A stretch of DNA of 64,000 nt from Gordionus sp. m RMFG-2023 (Eukaryota; Nematomorpha; Gordioida; Chordodea; Parachordodidae). The stretch covers positions 50,259,561 to 50,323,560 of the forward strand of contig NC_088775.1 of assembly GCF_954871325.1 (NCBI RefSeq). The letters are read 5' to 3'. The translations under genes were made by a program, and so were the position numbers. Positions 38,351 through 51,000 of this stretch are shown here, piece after piece (the stretch's first letter is position 1; every line of letters begins with the position of its first letter). The notes under the pieces are model-generated. The model was not told the DNA's origin and did no database searches. It was given only the letters and a program-made list of their open reading frames with translations.

Positions 38351-39033
38351 ATTATTTACATTTAATATTGATATTAAAGATTATATTTTCTTCATTTGTG
38401 TGATTATTTAATGAAATTATATGTGTATACTGAGTATCAATGTTTGTTATTATATATTATTTTTTACTATGAAAATATGACTTCACATTAATTCATTATT
38501 TGATATATAATTATAATATATTATAAGATTTAATATATTTGCAAAAGTCATTATAAGAATTTGTTTTAATTTTAATAAATAATTTAATGTTATGAAAATG
38601 GAAAATGGAGTAGAATTTGTAATATTAATATATAAGAGGTATATAACTGAAACTTAAAGCTAAAATATGAGATTATTAGATACCTATTTATCAACATTAG
38701 TTTCACATACTTCTCAAAATAAAAAACATCTTAAATAAAAATTACTCAACTTACTGATATAAGATTTTTTATAATGAATAAAATTAATAGAGACTCCTAG
38801 ATCTACATAAACCCAGCTATTTATGAAACTTATGTAATTGTGGAATGGATAGATTGCAATATTTATAATAAATCTCTCACTTCAAACTTATAGGGGCCAT
38901 TTTGATAGCCATTTTAGCTTATTAGCTTTTTTAACATTTTTTAATAGTAGTATTAGCGGCCCATAACCTCAAATTACACCATGACAGATAGTTTATTATA
39001 TGAATTTTTGAGACATAGCTAACAACATTATTC
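38351..39033. other. AT-rich upstream region of the INTS4-like gene
   Basis: No coding sequence was recognised. The promoter of the downstream gene would be expected here, but no convincing core element can be singled out against the AT background. Confidence 0.4.
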
Positions 39034-39084
39034 ATGTCTACCCGAAATTTAAAAAGAAAATATTGTAGCAACAATGCTATTAAT
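39034..39084 (+). CDS. INTS4: INTS4 putative exon 1 (start codon)
   Basis: The ATG at 39034 opens 17 codons, MSTRNLKRKYCSNNAIN, ending at a GTAAAA donor with phase 0. It fits the next exon through a 40-bp intron ending in tttag. The basic start resembles the beginning of INTS4 only loosely. An upstream exon or other start is possible, so this exon is tentative. Confidence 0.4.
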
Positions 39085-42000
39085 GTAAAATTTAGTTTAA
39101 ATTTAAATTTTATAATGTATTTAGATTTCAAATGTTGATACTATAGCTATAACCTTTATCAGAAAGGACGATGAATGCTATATTAAGAGAAATTCAAATT
39201 TATTATTAAAGAAACTACATGAAGATGAAGATCTGTTTAAAGAAATAGACTCAAACTTAGAAAAATTGTTAAGCATTAATGGCAATTATAATTTGAATCT
39301 ATTTAAAATAATCAAGTAATTATCTTTTTATTTTTATCTCATATACTATTTTTAACTTTATCTAAACATATTTTTTTATTTATATAGTAAAATTCTGGGA
39401 TTTTATGAGCGAATTTTACAAAAAAGTCATTATATAGTTACCAACAATGGTAAGAGTCAAACCTGTTTGAATTTGAATACAATATGTAATATGTATTCTA
39501 AAATTTTAATAAATTTTGAAAAGAATTTTGAAATGATCTTTGATGTTGTTATGGATTGTAGTTCTTTACAACAATATCCAACGTTTTATCAAAATATATC
39601 TTCTAAACTTGAACATAAAAACTTATCACATCAAATCCAACAGATTATTGTCACTTTGAATAATATATTATCAAATGAAATATTTACCCCTTACAACAAT
39701 TTAAAAGATATGAAACACATAAACTCAAATATTCATTACCTCATATCAAACACTCAAATATTTATGAATATATTAACTCTAACATTTAAAACAGTTTGCA
39801 AAATAATACAACTAAATACTGAATTTATTGATCAATCAATTGCTGATATTTCATCTAAAATGTTCAAACTATTACAAAATATTATTAAGATCATGTTTAT
39901 TTTTATTGAATCTGGTTATAATAAATTGACACATTGTCTATCTGATTATATTTCACCTATTGCTATACTAGAAACTACTATTAGCTCAATTATCATTATA
40001 ATATCCACCCATACAATTATTAATAAAGGCAAACATGACAATGTTCATTCCAAAAATTTATTAAATTATTTGGAGCATATGCTAATAATTCTTTCAACTC
40101 ACCAGGAACCTAGAATTAGGAATATTGCATTATTATCACTGGTAAATACATATACATAATGTAGGCTTGGATTTTAAACAATTAACAATTAATATTTTAA
40201 GCATCTTAAATTTGAATTCAAGGAGTTGTATCAATATTAATTTTTATATATAACAAGTAAATCATAATCTTTCAATAAAGACAATATAATTTTATATTAT
40301 TTATGTCTTAATAATTTTATATAAAGGGGAGAAAAAATAATTATTTAAAGATTACAAGGTTTAAAGAATCCAGTCTTTTTATTAACTATACTTGCCCAAA
40401 GGTAAACCATAAGAATAGAAAGCCCAGTTGAAGGGGAATGTTAAGAGGTTGTAGGTCAGGATAAAATAAGCCTGGACAATGGTTTGACAATTTTGGCATT
40501 TAAAAAACAATTACTTTTTAAGTATTCTTTCTTGTTAGTAGAAATTGTGTTAAAATATTGAAAATAGAGCTACACTGATCCAGATCTGATACCAATATTA
40601 GTGATCTACATCAAGCCTAATTTTTCAGGCCAAGCCCGAAATTTTTTTAAAAAAGTTTTGCCAACCCGGCCCGAACTCAATATTTTTTTAAAAATGTTCC
40701 TAATTTATTTAATATAGAAATTAATTTTTATAATTTCTCAAAATAAATATGACTTTTAGTTTCAATAAATAAAATCAAATATTTTTATTTTACATAAAAA
40801 ATTCAATATAAAATTGAGAAATTTAGATATATTTTAAAAAAATTCCGAAGGTCCGACCCAACCCAGCCTGAATTTTTAAAAAAATATTAGACCCAACCTG
40901 AACCCGATTATTTTAAATAGAATTAACCCCAAGCCCGGCTCGAAGCCCGTTCAGGCCAGGACTTGGGCCAAGTACGAGCCAGGCCTAACTTTGCAGATCT
41001 CTAACCGATATTATTAATTTTATTTGTAATTATTTTATATATAGATGATGGAATAATAAAAATCCATGAATAATTTTTTTTAACCCTTTCGTGCCCATGG
41101 ATAAATTTTGGAATCATAATTTTTCAATAGTATTTTTTATGCATTAAATGGTAACTGATAACTTTTGAAATCATATTTTTAATGTTTGTTGTTTCGTATT
41201 TTATCACTAACTCGCTTTGTATCATATGTTATTATATCATATTATAGTTATAAAAAATCAATTTTTTCATACCATTTTCATACCAAAATTTTAATTCATA
41301 TTTCTGGTTATCAAATCTTACTAAAAATATAAGTAATAATTATATTATTAATATATATATGGTGAATTCCATATCAAACAACCAAAGTTTCAACCCGACC
41401 CCCTTCAATTTTTCTTAAATTTTGTATACTGGTAGTATATACTATACTAAGAAAAAAATGAAATTTTACCTTCCAACACTGTTTACTTGCTAAGATATTG
41501 CCGTTTAAAGCGTGAAAAAAGGGTACATTTTTGTCAAAATGCACCTCATTTATTTTCAAATATCTCGAGAAATAATTAAGAAAAATAATTTAAATTTTAT
41601 TTTGTAGCTTAATAAAAGTTATTTAAAATGACATAAAAATAAATATCATATTTGATTAATATACAACCGGATGTGTAAAACCGGAAATGGCCATAGAAAA
41701 AAAAGGTATTTTTTTTTTAAATTTATTTTCTGTAGATAGATATCACACTGCTTTATATTTGTACAAAATCCTAGACTGGGATGAACATGGGTTTAGGAGT
41801 TATCACTCTTTATATAGCTAAAATTGAACAAATTTAACATTAATATCATCATATTTTAATTTAATGAATAGTTATGAAATAATGTTAATTTAAAAATTAT
41901 ATCTAAATGACAGGCCCTTACTTTTTTTTATCTTTATCAAAATTTTTGAGAAGTGGCTGGAATAATGAGCCTTGTTTAACATTTTAGTTAAATTTTGTCT

Positions 42001-45000
42001 TGAAGTTACTTGACAAAATAATTTTAAACATATTTAACTTTATCTGCCTCAAATTGCATTACATATAATACAATCAAAAATTTATAATTAAAATATATCA
42101 TATATTATTATCATCCAAGGAATTTTAATAAATTTTGACTTTTGTTTTCCCCTAGAGGAATAAAAGCTTGGAACATTGTGTTCCAGAAATTATTTTTGCT
42201 CTCAAAAATCTGCTTTCAAGATGACTTTTTATGTTAATATATTCATTATTGCTCACAAATATATAATTTACCCCATAAATATTATTTCTTGCATAGTTAA
42301 ATAATCTATTGTTCTCAATATGTGATGTTCATATGGGCGTTGCAAGCTTGCTCGAGCTGATAACCGTTTAGTAACGGCCCCTAAAATGTCGCAGGAACTT
42401 TTACCTTGTGCGATTTCAAAAATGTCACTCAGCCTTTATCCCAAAATCATTTTCATGATTGCAGAGATTAATGAAGTCTTATTTATTTTTATATAGATTA
42501 CTGATCCATCAGAAAAATAGTAAATTTTAGCCACTATATTAAATCTTTCCTTCAAGAATACGATCAATTTTTGAAATAAATAAAATGCACATGCGTTGTG
42601 CTTTAAACAATCTGATATAACCACTAAATTTACATGTTTTATTATGTTGTCCTCAAGGTAATAAATCATAAAAGGGTAGATAATGGCCTGATTGTTGGTC
42701 TGATTGAATCCTTGTGCATGGTCCTGCACTACAAATGCATAGTTTTCTGAAAAGTCTGCGATAACTAAGAATTCGCCAACATTTAAATTGAATTTAAAAA
42801 AATCGAATTAATGATAATCCTGAAGCAATAAAAAAATGAGGAATCAAATTGTTTAATTATTCAATTAAATAATCTACAAATTCGTCGGCGGATTTTGTCA
42901 GTGTTTCGAGGGTAGTTCCAACTGCTATCCATTGTTTGAATATTATATAATCTATAGAATTCTCGTCAAAGAATATATTAAGCCTTTCTTTAAATTTTAA
43001 AGATATGGGGGAAAATTTATTGTTGAATTTAAATTTTGTTAGATTATTTTATGCTAAATAAGATCGCCGGGGTGGCCTAGTGGGTTATGATGTAGGCTTG
43101 GAAATAGAAGGTCCCAGGTTCGATCCTGGTAAGGAACATAAAAATTTTTGGATTTTTCTTCGATGACTGATGTGTAAAGACATATGGTAAGATGAATTTC
43201 AGAGTTTAGAGATGACACCCCAGTCACCGACAGGCTGGACAGCCAGGTGCTAGGGATACTTGTCTAATAAACAAAAATGAAGGACATAAATAAAAATATG
43301 AATACGAAAGCTAGGGCGTTCCCTCCAAGCGACGCGCAGGGTTTATAACTCCATCCTGCGAAAAGTAAAATAAAGGTCAAAGCAAAGAAGACAAGGTTAG
43401 CAAGTTAATATTGGGACACTTAAAGGTAAGACGAGAGAATTGGCATCAATGTTGAACAAGAGAAAAGTTGATAAAGCGTGCATACAAGAGACGAAATGGA
43501 TAGGTCAGAAGACTTTAATGAATGGAGATGTATATAAATTGTACTATAATGGAATTGTTAGCAACAGGAACGGTGTCGGCATCATCCTCAGTCAAGATCT
43601 CACCTTTTCAGTAGTAAAAGTCAACAGGATCTCTGATAGACTAATGAAGATAAACCTCTGCATTGGTCAATCAATACTACACATCCTTTAAGTATATGCT
43701 TCTCAAACGGGTTGCAAGGAAGAAGAGAAAGATGACTTTAGAGCTATCCTTGATGAAGCTTTAATATAAATCCCTAAGAATGACCTAGTCATAATTGGTG
43801 GTGACTTAAATGCACATGTGGGAAAAGCAAGAGGTAGCTACAAAAGGCATCATGGTGGTTTTGGATATGGAGAAAAAAATGATGAGGAGAGCATGTACTG
43901 AAATTAGCGCAAGCCTTCGACCTTACCTTAACCAACACCTACTATAGGAAAAAGACAGTCATTTAATAACATATGAAAGTGGTACAAGGAAACCCCAGAT
44001 AGATTACATGCTTATCTCTCGCAGAAAATTAAAAGATGTAATAGACTGCAAAGTCATCCCAGGAGAAGATATTGCCGCACAACACAAGCTACTAGCCATG
44101 GATTTACACATCTCAAATAAATCCACTCAAAATAAGATAAAACTTGAATCATGTATCAAATGGGGTAAATTAAAAACATTGACAGATGCATTTGCAATTA
44201 ATGCAAACATTGAAACAATAGATTCCTCACAAGTCAGTGAAAAAATGTGGACAGACCTTTCATCCAGATTAATAGACACTGCCAAATCGACATTAGGCTT
44301 GACAAGGGGAGGCAACAAATCATACAAAGAACTATGGTGGTGGAATGAAGATGTACAAACCACTATAAAGGAGAAAAAAGCCTTATATAAAATATGGAAC
44401 AAATCAAAAAACCTAGATGACAAGACAAATTACAAAAAATCCAAGAGAATAGCTACAAAGGCGGTGGCTAGGGTCAAAGCTATGGCATACGATGACATGT
44501 ATGAAGAACTACATACCAAGGAAGGGCAAAATAAAATACACAAATTAGCCAAACAGCTAGAAAAGAATTCTAGGGATATAAACGGAGCTCCAAAATTAAT
44601 CAAAAATAAAGATGGGAAATTGATAATAAAGAAAAAGAAATAATGAATGGATGGAACGAATATTTTCAGGAGCTTCTCAACTTTAATCCCCACATACTTC
44701 ATCTAGACGAACACTCCCCATGTCAAAACCTAATACAACCAATAACAGAACAAGAAATAATCACATTACTCAAGCATATGAAAAACAACAAAGCTAGGGG
44801 TCCAGATGATATTCCAATAGAAAGCCTTAAAGCACTAGGAGATGATGAAATACATCTCCTCACAAATTTGTACAATAAAATACTGGGAAATGAAGAGATC
44901 CCTCAAAAATGGAAACAGAGCTATCTAGTTCCTATCTTCAAAATAAAGGGGATCCACACAACTGTCAAAATTACAGGGGCATAAAACTAATGTCACAGTG

Positions 45001-48000
45001 TCTTATACTCTACGAAAAAATAATAAAAAAAAGGTTAAGAGACATAATCGAAATAGGAGAGACTCAGTTTGACTTTATGCCATCAACAACTGATACTATC
45101 CACGCAATTAGGCAAATGAGTGAAAAATAAAAGGAAAAGAACAAAAAGCTACATATGGTCTTTCTCGATCTAGAAAAGGCCTTCGATAGAATCCCAAGAA
45201 AACTTATCTGGTAGGCGCTGCCACAAAAAGGTTCCCGAAAAATATATAAGAATAATACAGGATATATATATGGGCTATACAACAATGGTCCGTAGCACAA
45301 CTGGTACTTCAACAGGCTTCACATAGCCGAGGGAGTTCATCAAGGGTCGGCTCTCAGCCCACTTCTCTTCATAACAAATAGATGTATTAGCACAGTCTAT
45401 ACCACAAACAGTCCCGTGGAATATGATATTTTCAGATAATATTGTGGTACTTGCCGAATCCAAGGATGAAATAAAAGAAAGATTAGTGAGCTGGATAAAT
45501 ATCCTAGAAAAGCACGGACTAAAAGTAAATAGAGAAAAGACGGAGTGTATGGTGATAAGAGATGAAACAGAGAGCATTGATATGAATGAATTGCAGATAT
45601 CGGCAATTGAAAGTTGCAAATATTTGGGCTCCACTATGCAAACAAACCACATTAGAAAAAGAGATAAAGAAGAAAATTAATCAAGGGTGGTTAACGTGGA
45701 GATCTTTATCTGGAGTGCTATTTGACAAAAGAATCCTACACAAATTAAAGGGAAAAATATACAGTTCCATAATACAACCAACTATTCTATATAGTTCGGA
45801 AACATGGCCAACCAAGGAATCAGACGAGAGAAGTCTACAAACTAAGGAGATGAGAATGCTGAGGTAACAAGAAAGGATAAAGTGCGCAGTACAAGAATAC
45901 TAAGTAGTTTAAAGGTAGTGTCCATTAAGACTAAGATAATGGTAAACAGACTTAGATGGATGGGCATACAATGAGAAGGCCTATGAACTACATAGGAAAT
46001 AAGGTTGAGAGTTTGGAAGTGATGGGTAAACGTAAAAGAGGAAGGCCAAAACTTCAATGGGGCCATAAAGTTAGAGCCAATATGAAGAAATATAAATTAG
46101 ATAAACGAGATAGTATGAAAAACATAAAGTGGAGAGAGATATTGAAGGAGCTTACCACCAGAAAAGGTGAAAGCTAAAAGAGAAATAAATAAAATATTTA
46201 AAATTATCAAGTAATTTCGAAACAAAATTTAACTTAAGTGTTAAACAAAGCTCATTATCCCAGACACCTGTCAAAAATTTTTATAAAGATAAAAAAAAGC
46301 AGGGACCTGAACCGTTAAACCGCTAAAACAGGTATATTTTATCGAATCTAAACCGCTAAAAAAAATCCAGCCGAACCTGAACCGAACCGCGAAAATGTCT
46401 CTGAACCGGTTCGAGTCTCATGATTTTATGCTTATAAAATAATATATAAGTTATTATTAGATTTCAATTATATTCAAATTATTTTAAAGATTATCATCAA
46501 TCACATTTGATTGACAAGTGTCGGTCATAATTTTTATAAACTTTAGTATATTGTCATTTTACAACATTTTTTAAATATTTTAAGCTTATAAATTATAATG
46601 CTTAGAGAAAAATTAAATCTATTATTATAAATGACACATCAAATCTGATATGATATTGGCAGTGCCAGCTACCCAAGTTAGTGTGGAAAGATGTTTCAAC
46701 AATTAAATTTATGCTATCTCCTTATAGATGTAATTTGAGTGAGACGAATTTTGAAAATATATTAATTGTGCGGCTTAATAAAAAAAATCTAAGTAAAAAA
46801 AAAGGAAAATATTGTTCATATTAAAATTAATCAAATGTGCAATTAATAAAAATGAAAGTTTTATACATGTGTTTTTTAAATTAATGATAAAATAAAAAAA
46901 TATTTTCCTTATACATAATTCGAATGTAGGTTTGAATACTAAAGTGGTCAAACCGGTTTTTAGAGGTTCGAACCGAACCTATATTTTAATTTTTTACGAA
47001 CCGAACCTGAACCTTGAACCGTTATTTTATCCGAACCTGAATCTGAACCGAACCGAAATTCGTTTCAGTTTGGATCCCTGAAAAAAAGTAAGGGCCTGCC
47101 TTTAAACATAATTTTTAAATTAACATTATTTCATAACTATTCATTAAATTTAAATATTATGATATTTTGGGTTAAATTTGTTTAATTTTAGCCAGATAAA
47201 GAGTCATAACTCCTAAACTCATCTTCATCCCAGTCTAGGATTTTATACAAATATATAGAAGTGTGATATCTATCTAAAAAAAATTTTGAAAAAAATACCT
47301 TTTCTTTTCTATGACCATTTCCGGGTTTATACATCCGGTTTTCGATATTAATAAAATTTATATCATATTTATTTTTATGTCATATAAAAGAAATATTATT
47401 AAGCTACATAATAAAATTTAAATTATTTTTATAACAATTATTTCTCGAAATATTTGAAAATAAATGAGGTACATTTTGTCAAAAATGTACCATTTTTTCG
47501 CGCTTTAAACAGCCATATCTTGGCGGGTAAGCAGTGTTAGAAGGTATAATTTCATTTTTTCTTAGTTATAGTATATACTACAAGTGTGCAAAATTTAAGA
47601 AAAATTGAAGGGGGGGGGGGTCATTCCATGTCAAATGAGCAAAAAAATCAAGATTTTCTGCCGACCCCTTTCAATTTTGATAAAAAGTTGTAGACTGGTT
47701 ATATATTTTTCCATTAGATTATAAACAAAATTTTAACGCATTAGCAACTATATTAGCGGAGATAATCGGGGTTAAAGGTCCAAAAAACGCCCTTTTTTCC
47801 TTTTTACTGATGTTAAATAATTAGTTTTTAATTTAAAACTAAATATGATCAAATATTGAATCTAGTATCAATAGCTAAGTTAATAATTGATAATTATGGC
47901 GAAAACATCAAAAATAATTTTTTTTAAAATATGGGTCATCTTATGGTCAGTTGAAAACTTGAAATTAATATTTCGAAATGTATATGTTCTCCGGTTTTTA

Positions 48001-51000
48001 ATTTTTTTAAGAAATATTATCTGTTTACTATTTTTTTAATAATTTCTTTAACAATTAGCATGGCTGGATATTTATTTAAAAAAATATTGCGATTTTTATA
48101 CTTTTAAAAAAATAGATGGCGCTATATATGATAGTTTTAATATGTTAAAATTCATTTTTTTTATTGATTAAAAATATTTTAATATATAATAGATCATAAA
48201 ATTCGATTATATAACTTTGTAAACCTTATTCCCCTGAGATATTCGCAAATAAAAAATTTTAATAATTTTTTTAATATTTCAAATGTAAATTAAAATAATT
48301 AAAAAATCGGACTAGCACACGAACAAAAAAGCAGGATTAAAGGAGTGCAGGAAAATTATTAAGGGAAAAATCGAAAATGACATTAATTACCAGGCCTACC
48401 CACAATCCCCCCCCCAGACTAAGTCATACCCATCAAGACCAAGAATGTTATGAAATTGTCATTATCTTACATTATTAAAATAACCAGAGATAAAGAAAAT
48501 TTCAAAGATTTTGAAAAATTTTTTAAGCAATAAAAATAACAAAATTATAGTTCTGATGAAATAAGCCGACTCATGCCTGGAATAAAAGATTTTGTATCTG
48601 TTAAAGGCGAGAAAGAATCAGCAAAGATTTATATTAAATAATCTTAAAGAAATATTCAAGATGTTTAAGGAAGAATACCCAAGTATATCAATTGGATTCT
48701 CTAAATTTGCCGAACTTAGACCAAAAAACTGAATTTTAGTTGGATGACACACACACTGTTTGTGTCTGCGCCGTTCATCAGAATGTGAAATTAATGACAA
48801 ATGTAATAGCTGTACAGCAGGAGAAGATTACTGTATAAATTCTTATAACAATCTTTTGGCGCAAATTATTTGTAATCCATCTCAGCCAAAATTTATTTAA
48901 CAAATTGTGATCAATGCCCTGGTATAGAATCCCTTATGGGCCAATTATACGAATTGTTTCAGAGAAATCGTATAGAATATGTCACGTTTAAACAATGGAT
49001 CACGGTGGATAGAGCAAATCTTGAAACTATTATAAAGTCCATTGATGGTTTCATCGAATATCTATTATAAAAAGTTCAAATTTTACTGCGTCACTCGTTT
49101 ATAGCTAAACACAAAGTTTATTTTTGAAGAATTTTAAAGAAAATTTAAAAGATGAGGAATTTTTAACAATTCTAGATTATTCTGAGAATTATTCCTTCAT
49201 TTTACAAGATGAAGTTCAGGGATTTCATTGGAACAATGTGCAGGTCACTATACATCCATTTGTAGCATATTATAAATCTGGAGAAGAATTAAAAAAATAT
49301 AAATTTTGTTATTTTGTCCAAATCATTAAGCCATAATACTAGTGCAGTCCACCTTTATCAAAAAAAAGTCATTAAATTCTTAACAGCCAAATTTAATTCT
49401 AAACCAGAAAAAATAATATATTTTTCGGATGAAGCCGCTTCTCAATACAAGAATCGCAAAAATTTTCTGAACATATGCTTTCATAAATACGATTTTAATA
49501 TTCCTGCCGAATGGCATTTCTTTGTCACTGCTCACGGCAAAAATGCATGTGACGGTATCGGAGGAACTGTCAAAAGATTAGTTGCCAGAGCTAGTCCTCA
49601 AAGGCCAAATAAAAATCAAATCCTAACCCCATTAGAATTATATAATTATGCTAAAGAAAATATTAATATTCAATTTGAATATGTATCCAATCAAGAATAT
49701 ATCGAAGAGGAATTAGCGCTTCGTAAAAGATTTAATTCTGCACTGCCCATACATGGGACCCAAAAAATTCACGGGATTATTCCCATTGATCAAAATAGAC
49801 TAAAAACCAAAATATATTCTAATTCCAAAAAATATAATATAAAAGTTTCGTTTTTAAATGAGAAAATTTTATTTTAAAATATTAATGGATATATAACATG
49901 TTTATATGATGATAAATGGTGGTTAATATATAATCGATAAAAGTGATACAAATGAAGAAGTAAAAATCCTATTTTTACACCCTTGTGGACCTTCAGCCTC
50001 ATTTAAATTTCCTCTGAAAGATAATATTTTAGTGTTGCTTAAATCTCATATTCTCTCGCTGGTCAATCCCTCTACTCCCACCAGTCGAACTTATATTATC
50101 TGAAGAATCTCACAAGCTAGCCAGGCTTTGTATTCCTTTAGATGAAGTAAGATTTAATTAATTTATAAACTATCTTAATTAGGCAAAATTTGTGAAGATT
50201 TTAAAAATTTATGATCTGAATTACAAATAATATATATAATGCACATTGTAATCGATTTAGTATGATATATATACATTAAAATATTTTTAATCAATAAAAA
50301 AAATAAATTTTAACATATTAAAACTATTATATATAGCGCCATCTATTTTTTTAAAGTATAATAATCGCAATATTTTTTTAAATAAATACCCAGCCATACT
50401 AATTGTCGAAGAAATTACTAAAAATTAGTAAACGGATAATAATTCTTAAAAAAATTAAAAATCGGAGATCATATACATTTCGAAATATTAATTTCAAGTT
50501 TTAAACTGACCATAAGATGACCCATATTTTATCAAAAATTAATTTTGATGTTTTCGCCATAATCATCAATTATTAACTTGGCTATTGATATTAGATTCAA
50601 TATTTGATCATATTTAATTTTAAATTAAAAACTAATTATTTAACATCAGTAAAAAGCAAAAAAAGACGTTTTTGGACCTTTAACCCCGAATATCTCCGCT
50701 AATATAGTTTTTAATGCGCTAAAATTTTGTTTATAATCTAATGGGAACATATATAACCAGCCTACAAATTTTTATCGAAATCGAAAGGGGTCGGCCGAAA
50801 AGTGATTGATTTGACATGGAATGAATGACCCGCTATTGCTATTTTCGCCAACTACAATGCTACCAAACTTTGTTGAATTTTGGATCTGAAAATTAAGCTT
50901 ATTATTTAATGAAATTTAAGAAAAGATTAAATAAAAATTGTCTTGTTATAATTTTTCCATTATTTTTGAAAATAATGAAATGTAACACGTTACCGCTAAA

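Larger units (their letters stand above)
41361..47617 (-). mobile_element. Long-TIR DNA transposon, copy 1, interrupted by a LINE and a hAT
   Basis: The left TIR spans about 41361-42045. The right TIR, inverted, spans about 46190-46299 and 47081-47617, split by a hAT at 46300-47080. The two arms match over nearly 650 bp (for example taagggcctg, ccatttccgg and cccagtctaggattttata in opposite orientations). The left end reads ggtgaattccatatcaaac. The right arm lacks its last roughly 30 bp and abuts the next copy of the family at 47618. The interior carries a broken transposase on the minus strand and a LINE. Its original size without insertions was perhaps about 2.4 kb or more. Confidence 0.85.
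47618..50831 (+). mobile_element. Long-TIR DNA transposon, copy 2 (about 3.2 kb)
   Basis: The terminal inverted repeats are about 600 bp (47618-48215 and 50252-50831), starting gggtcattccatgtcaaat. Landmarks found inverted at the two ends are gaccccttTCaattttgat-like, tttaacatcagtaaaaag/ctttttactgatgttaaa and tagatggcgctatatat. Between them lies a transposase gene on the plus strand with a decayed N-terminal half and an intact C-terminal half. No target duplication can be scored because the left end fuses with the TIR of copy 1. Confidence 0.9.

Noticed and set aside
39467-39469. Translation start of the long plus-strand frame
   Set aside because: The codon is TTG; the frame continues upstream to an acceptor at 39387 and splices to exon 2 in phase, so it is internal coding sequence.
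41374-41559. A 61-residue minus-strand gene
   Set aside because: It lies wholly in the terminal inverted repeat of long-TIR copy 1, and its counterpart in the other TIR is not open.
43066-43140. A functional tRNA gene
   Set aside because: A and B boxes and a T-stem are present, but the T-loop has 6 bases, the acceptor arms do not pair and no good anticodon arm forms; it fits a tRNA-derived SINE head.
44127-46066. Minus-strand frames across the LINE
   Set aside because: They are antisense shadows of the RTE-like ORF, whose motifs are all on the plus strand.
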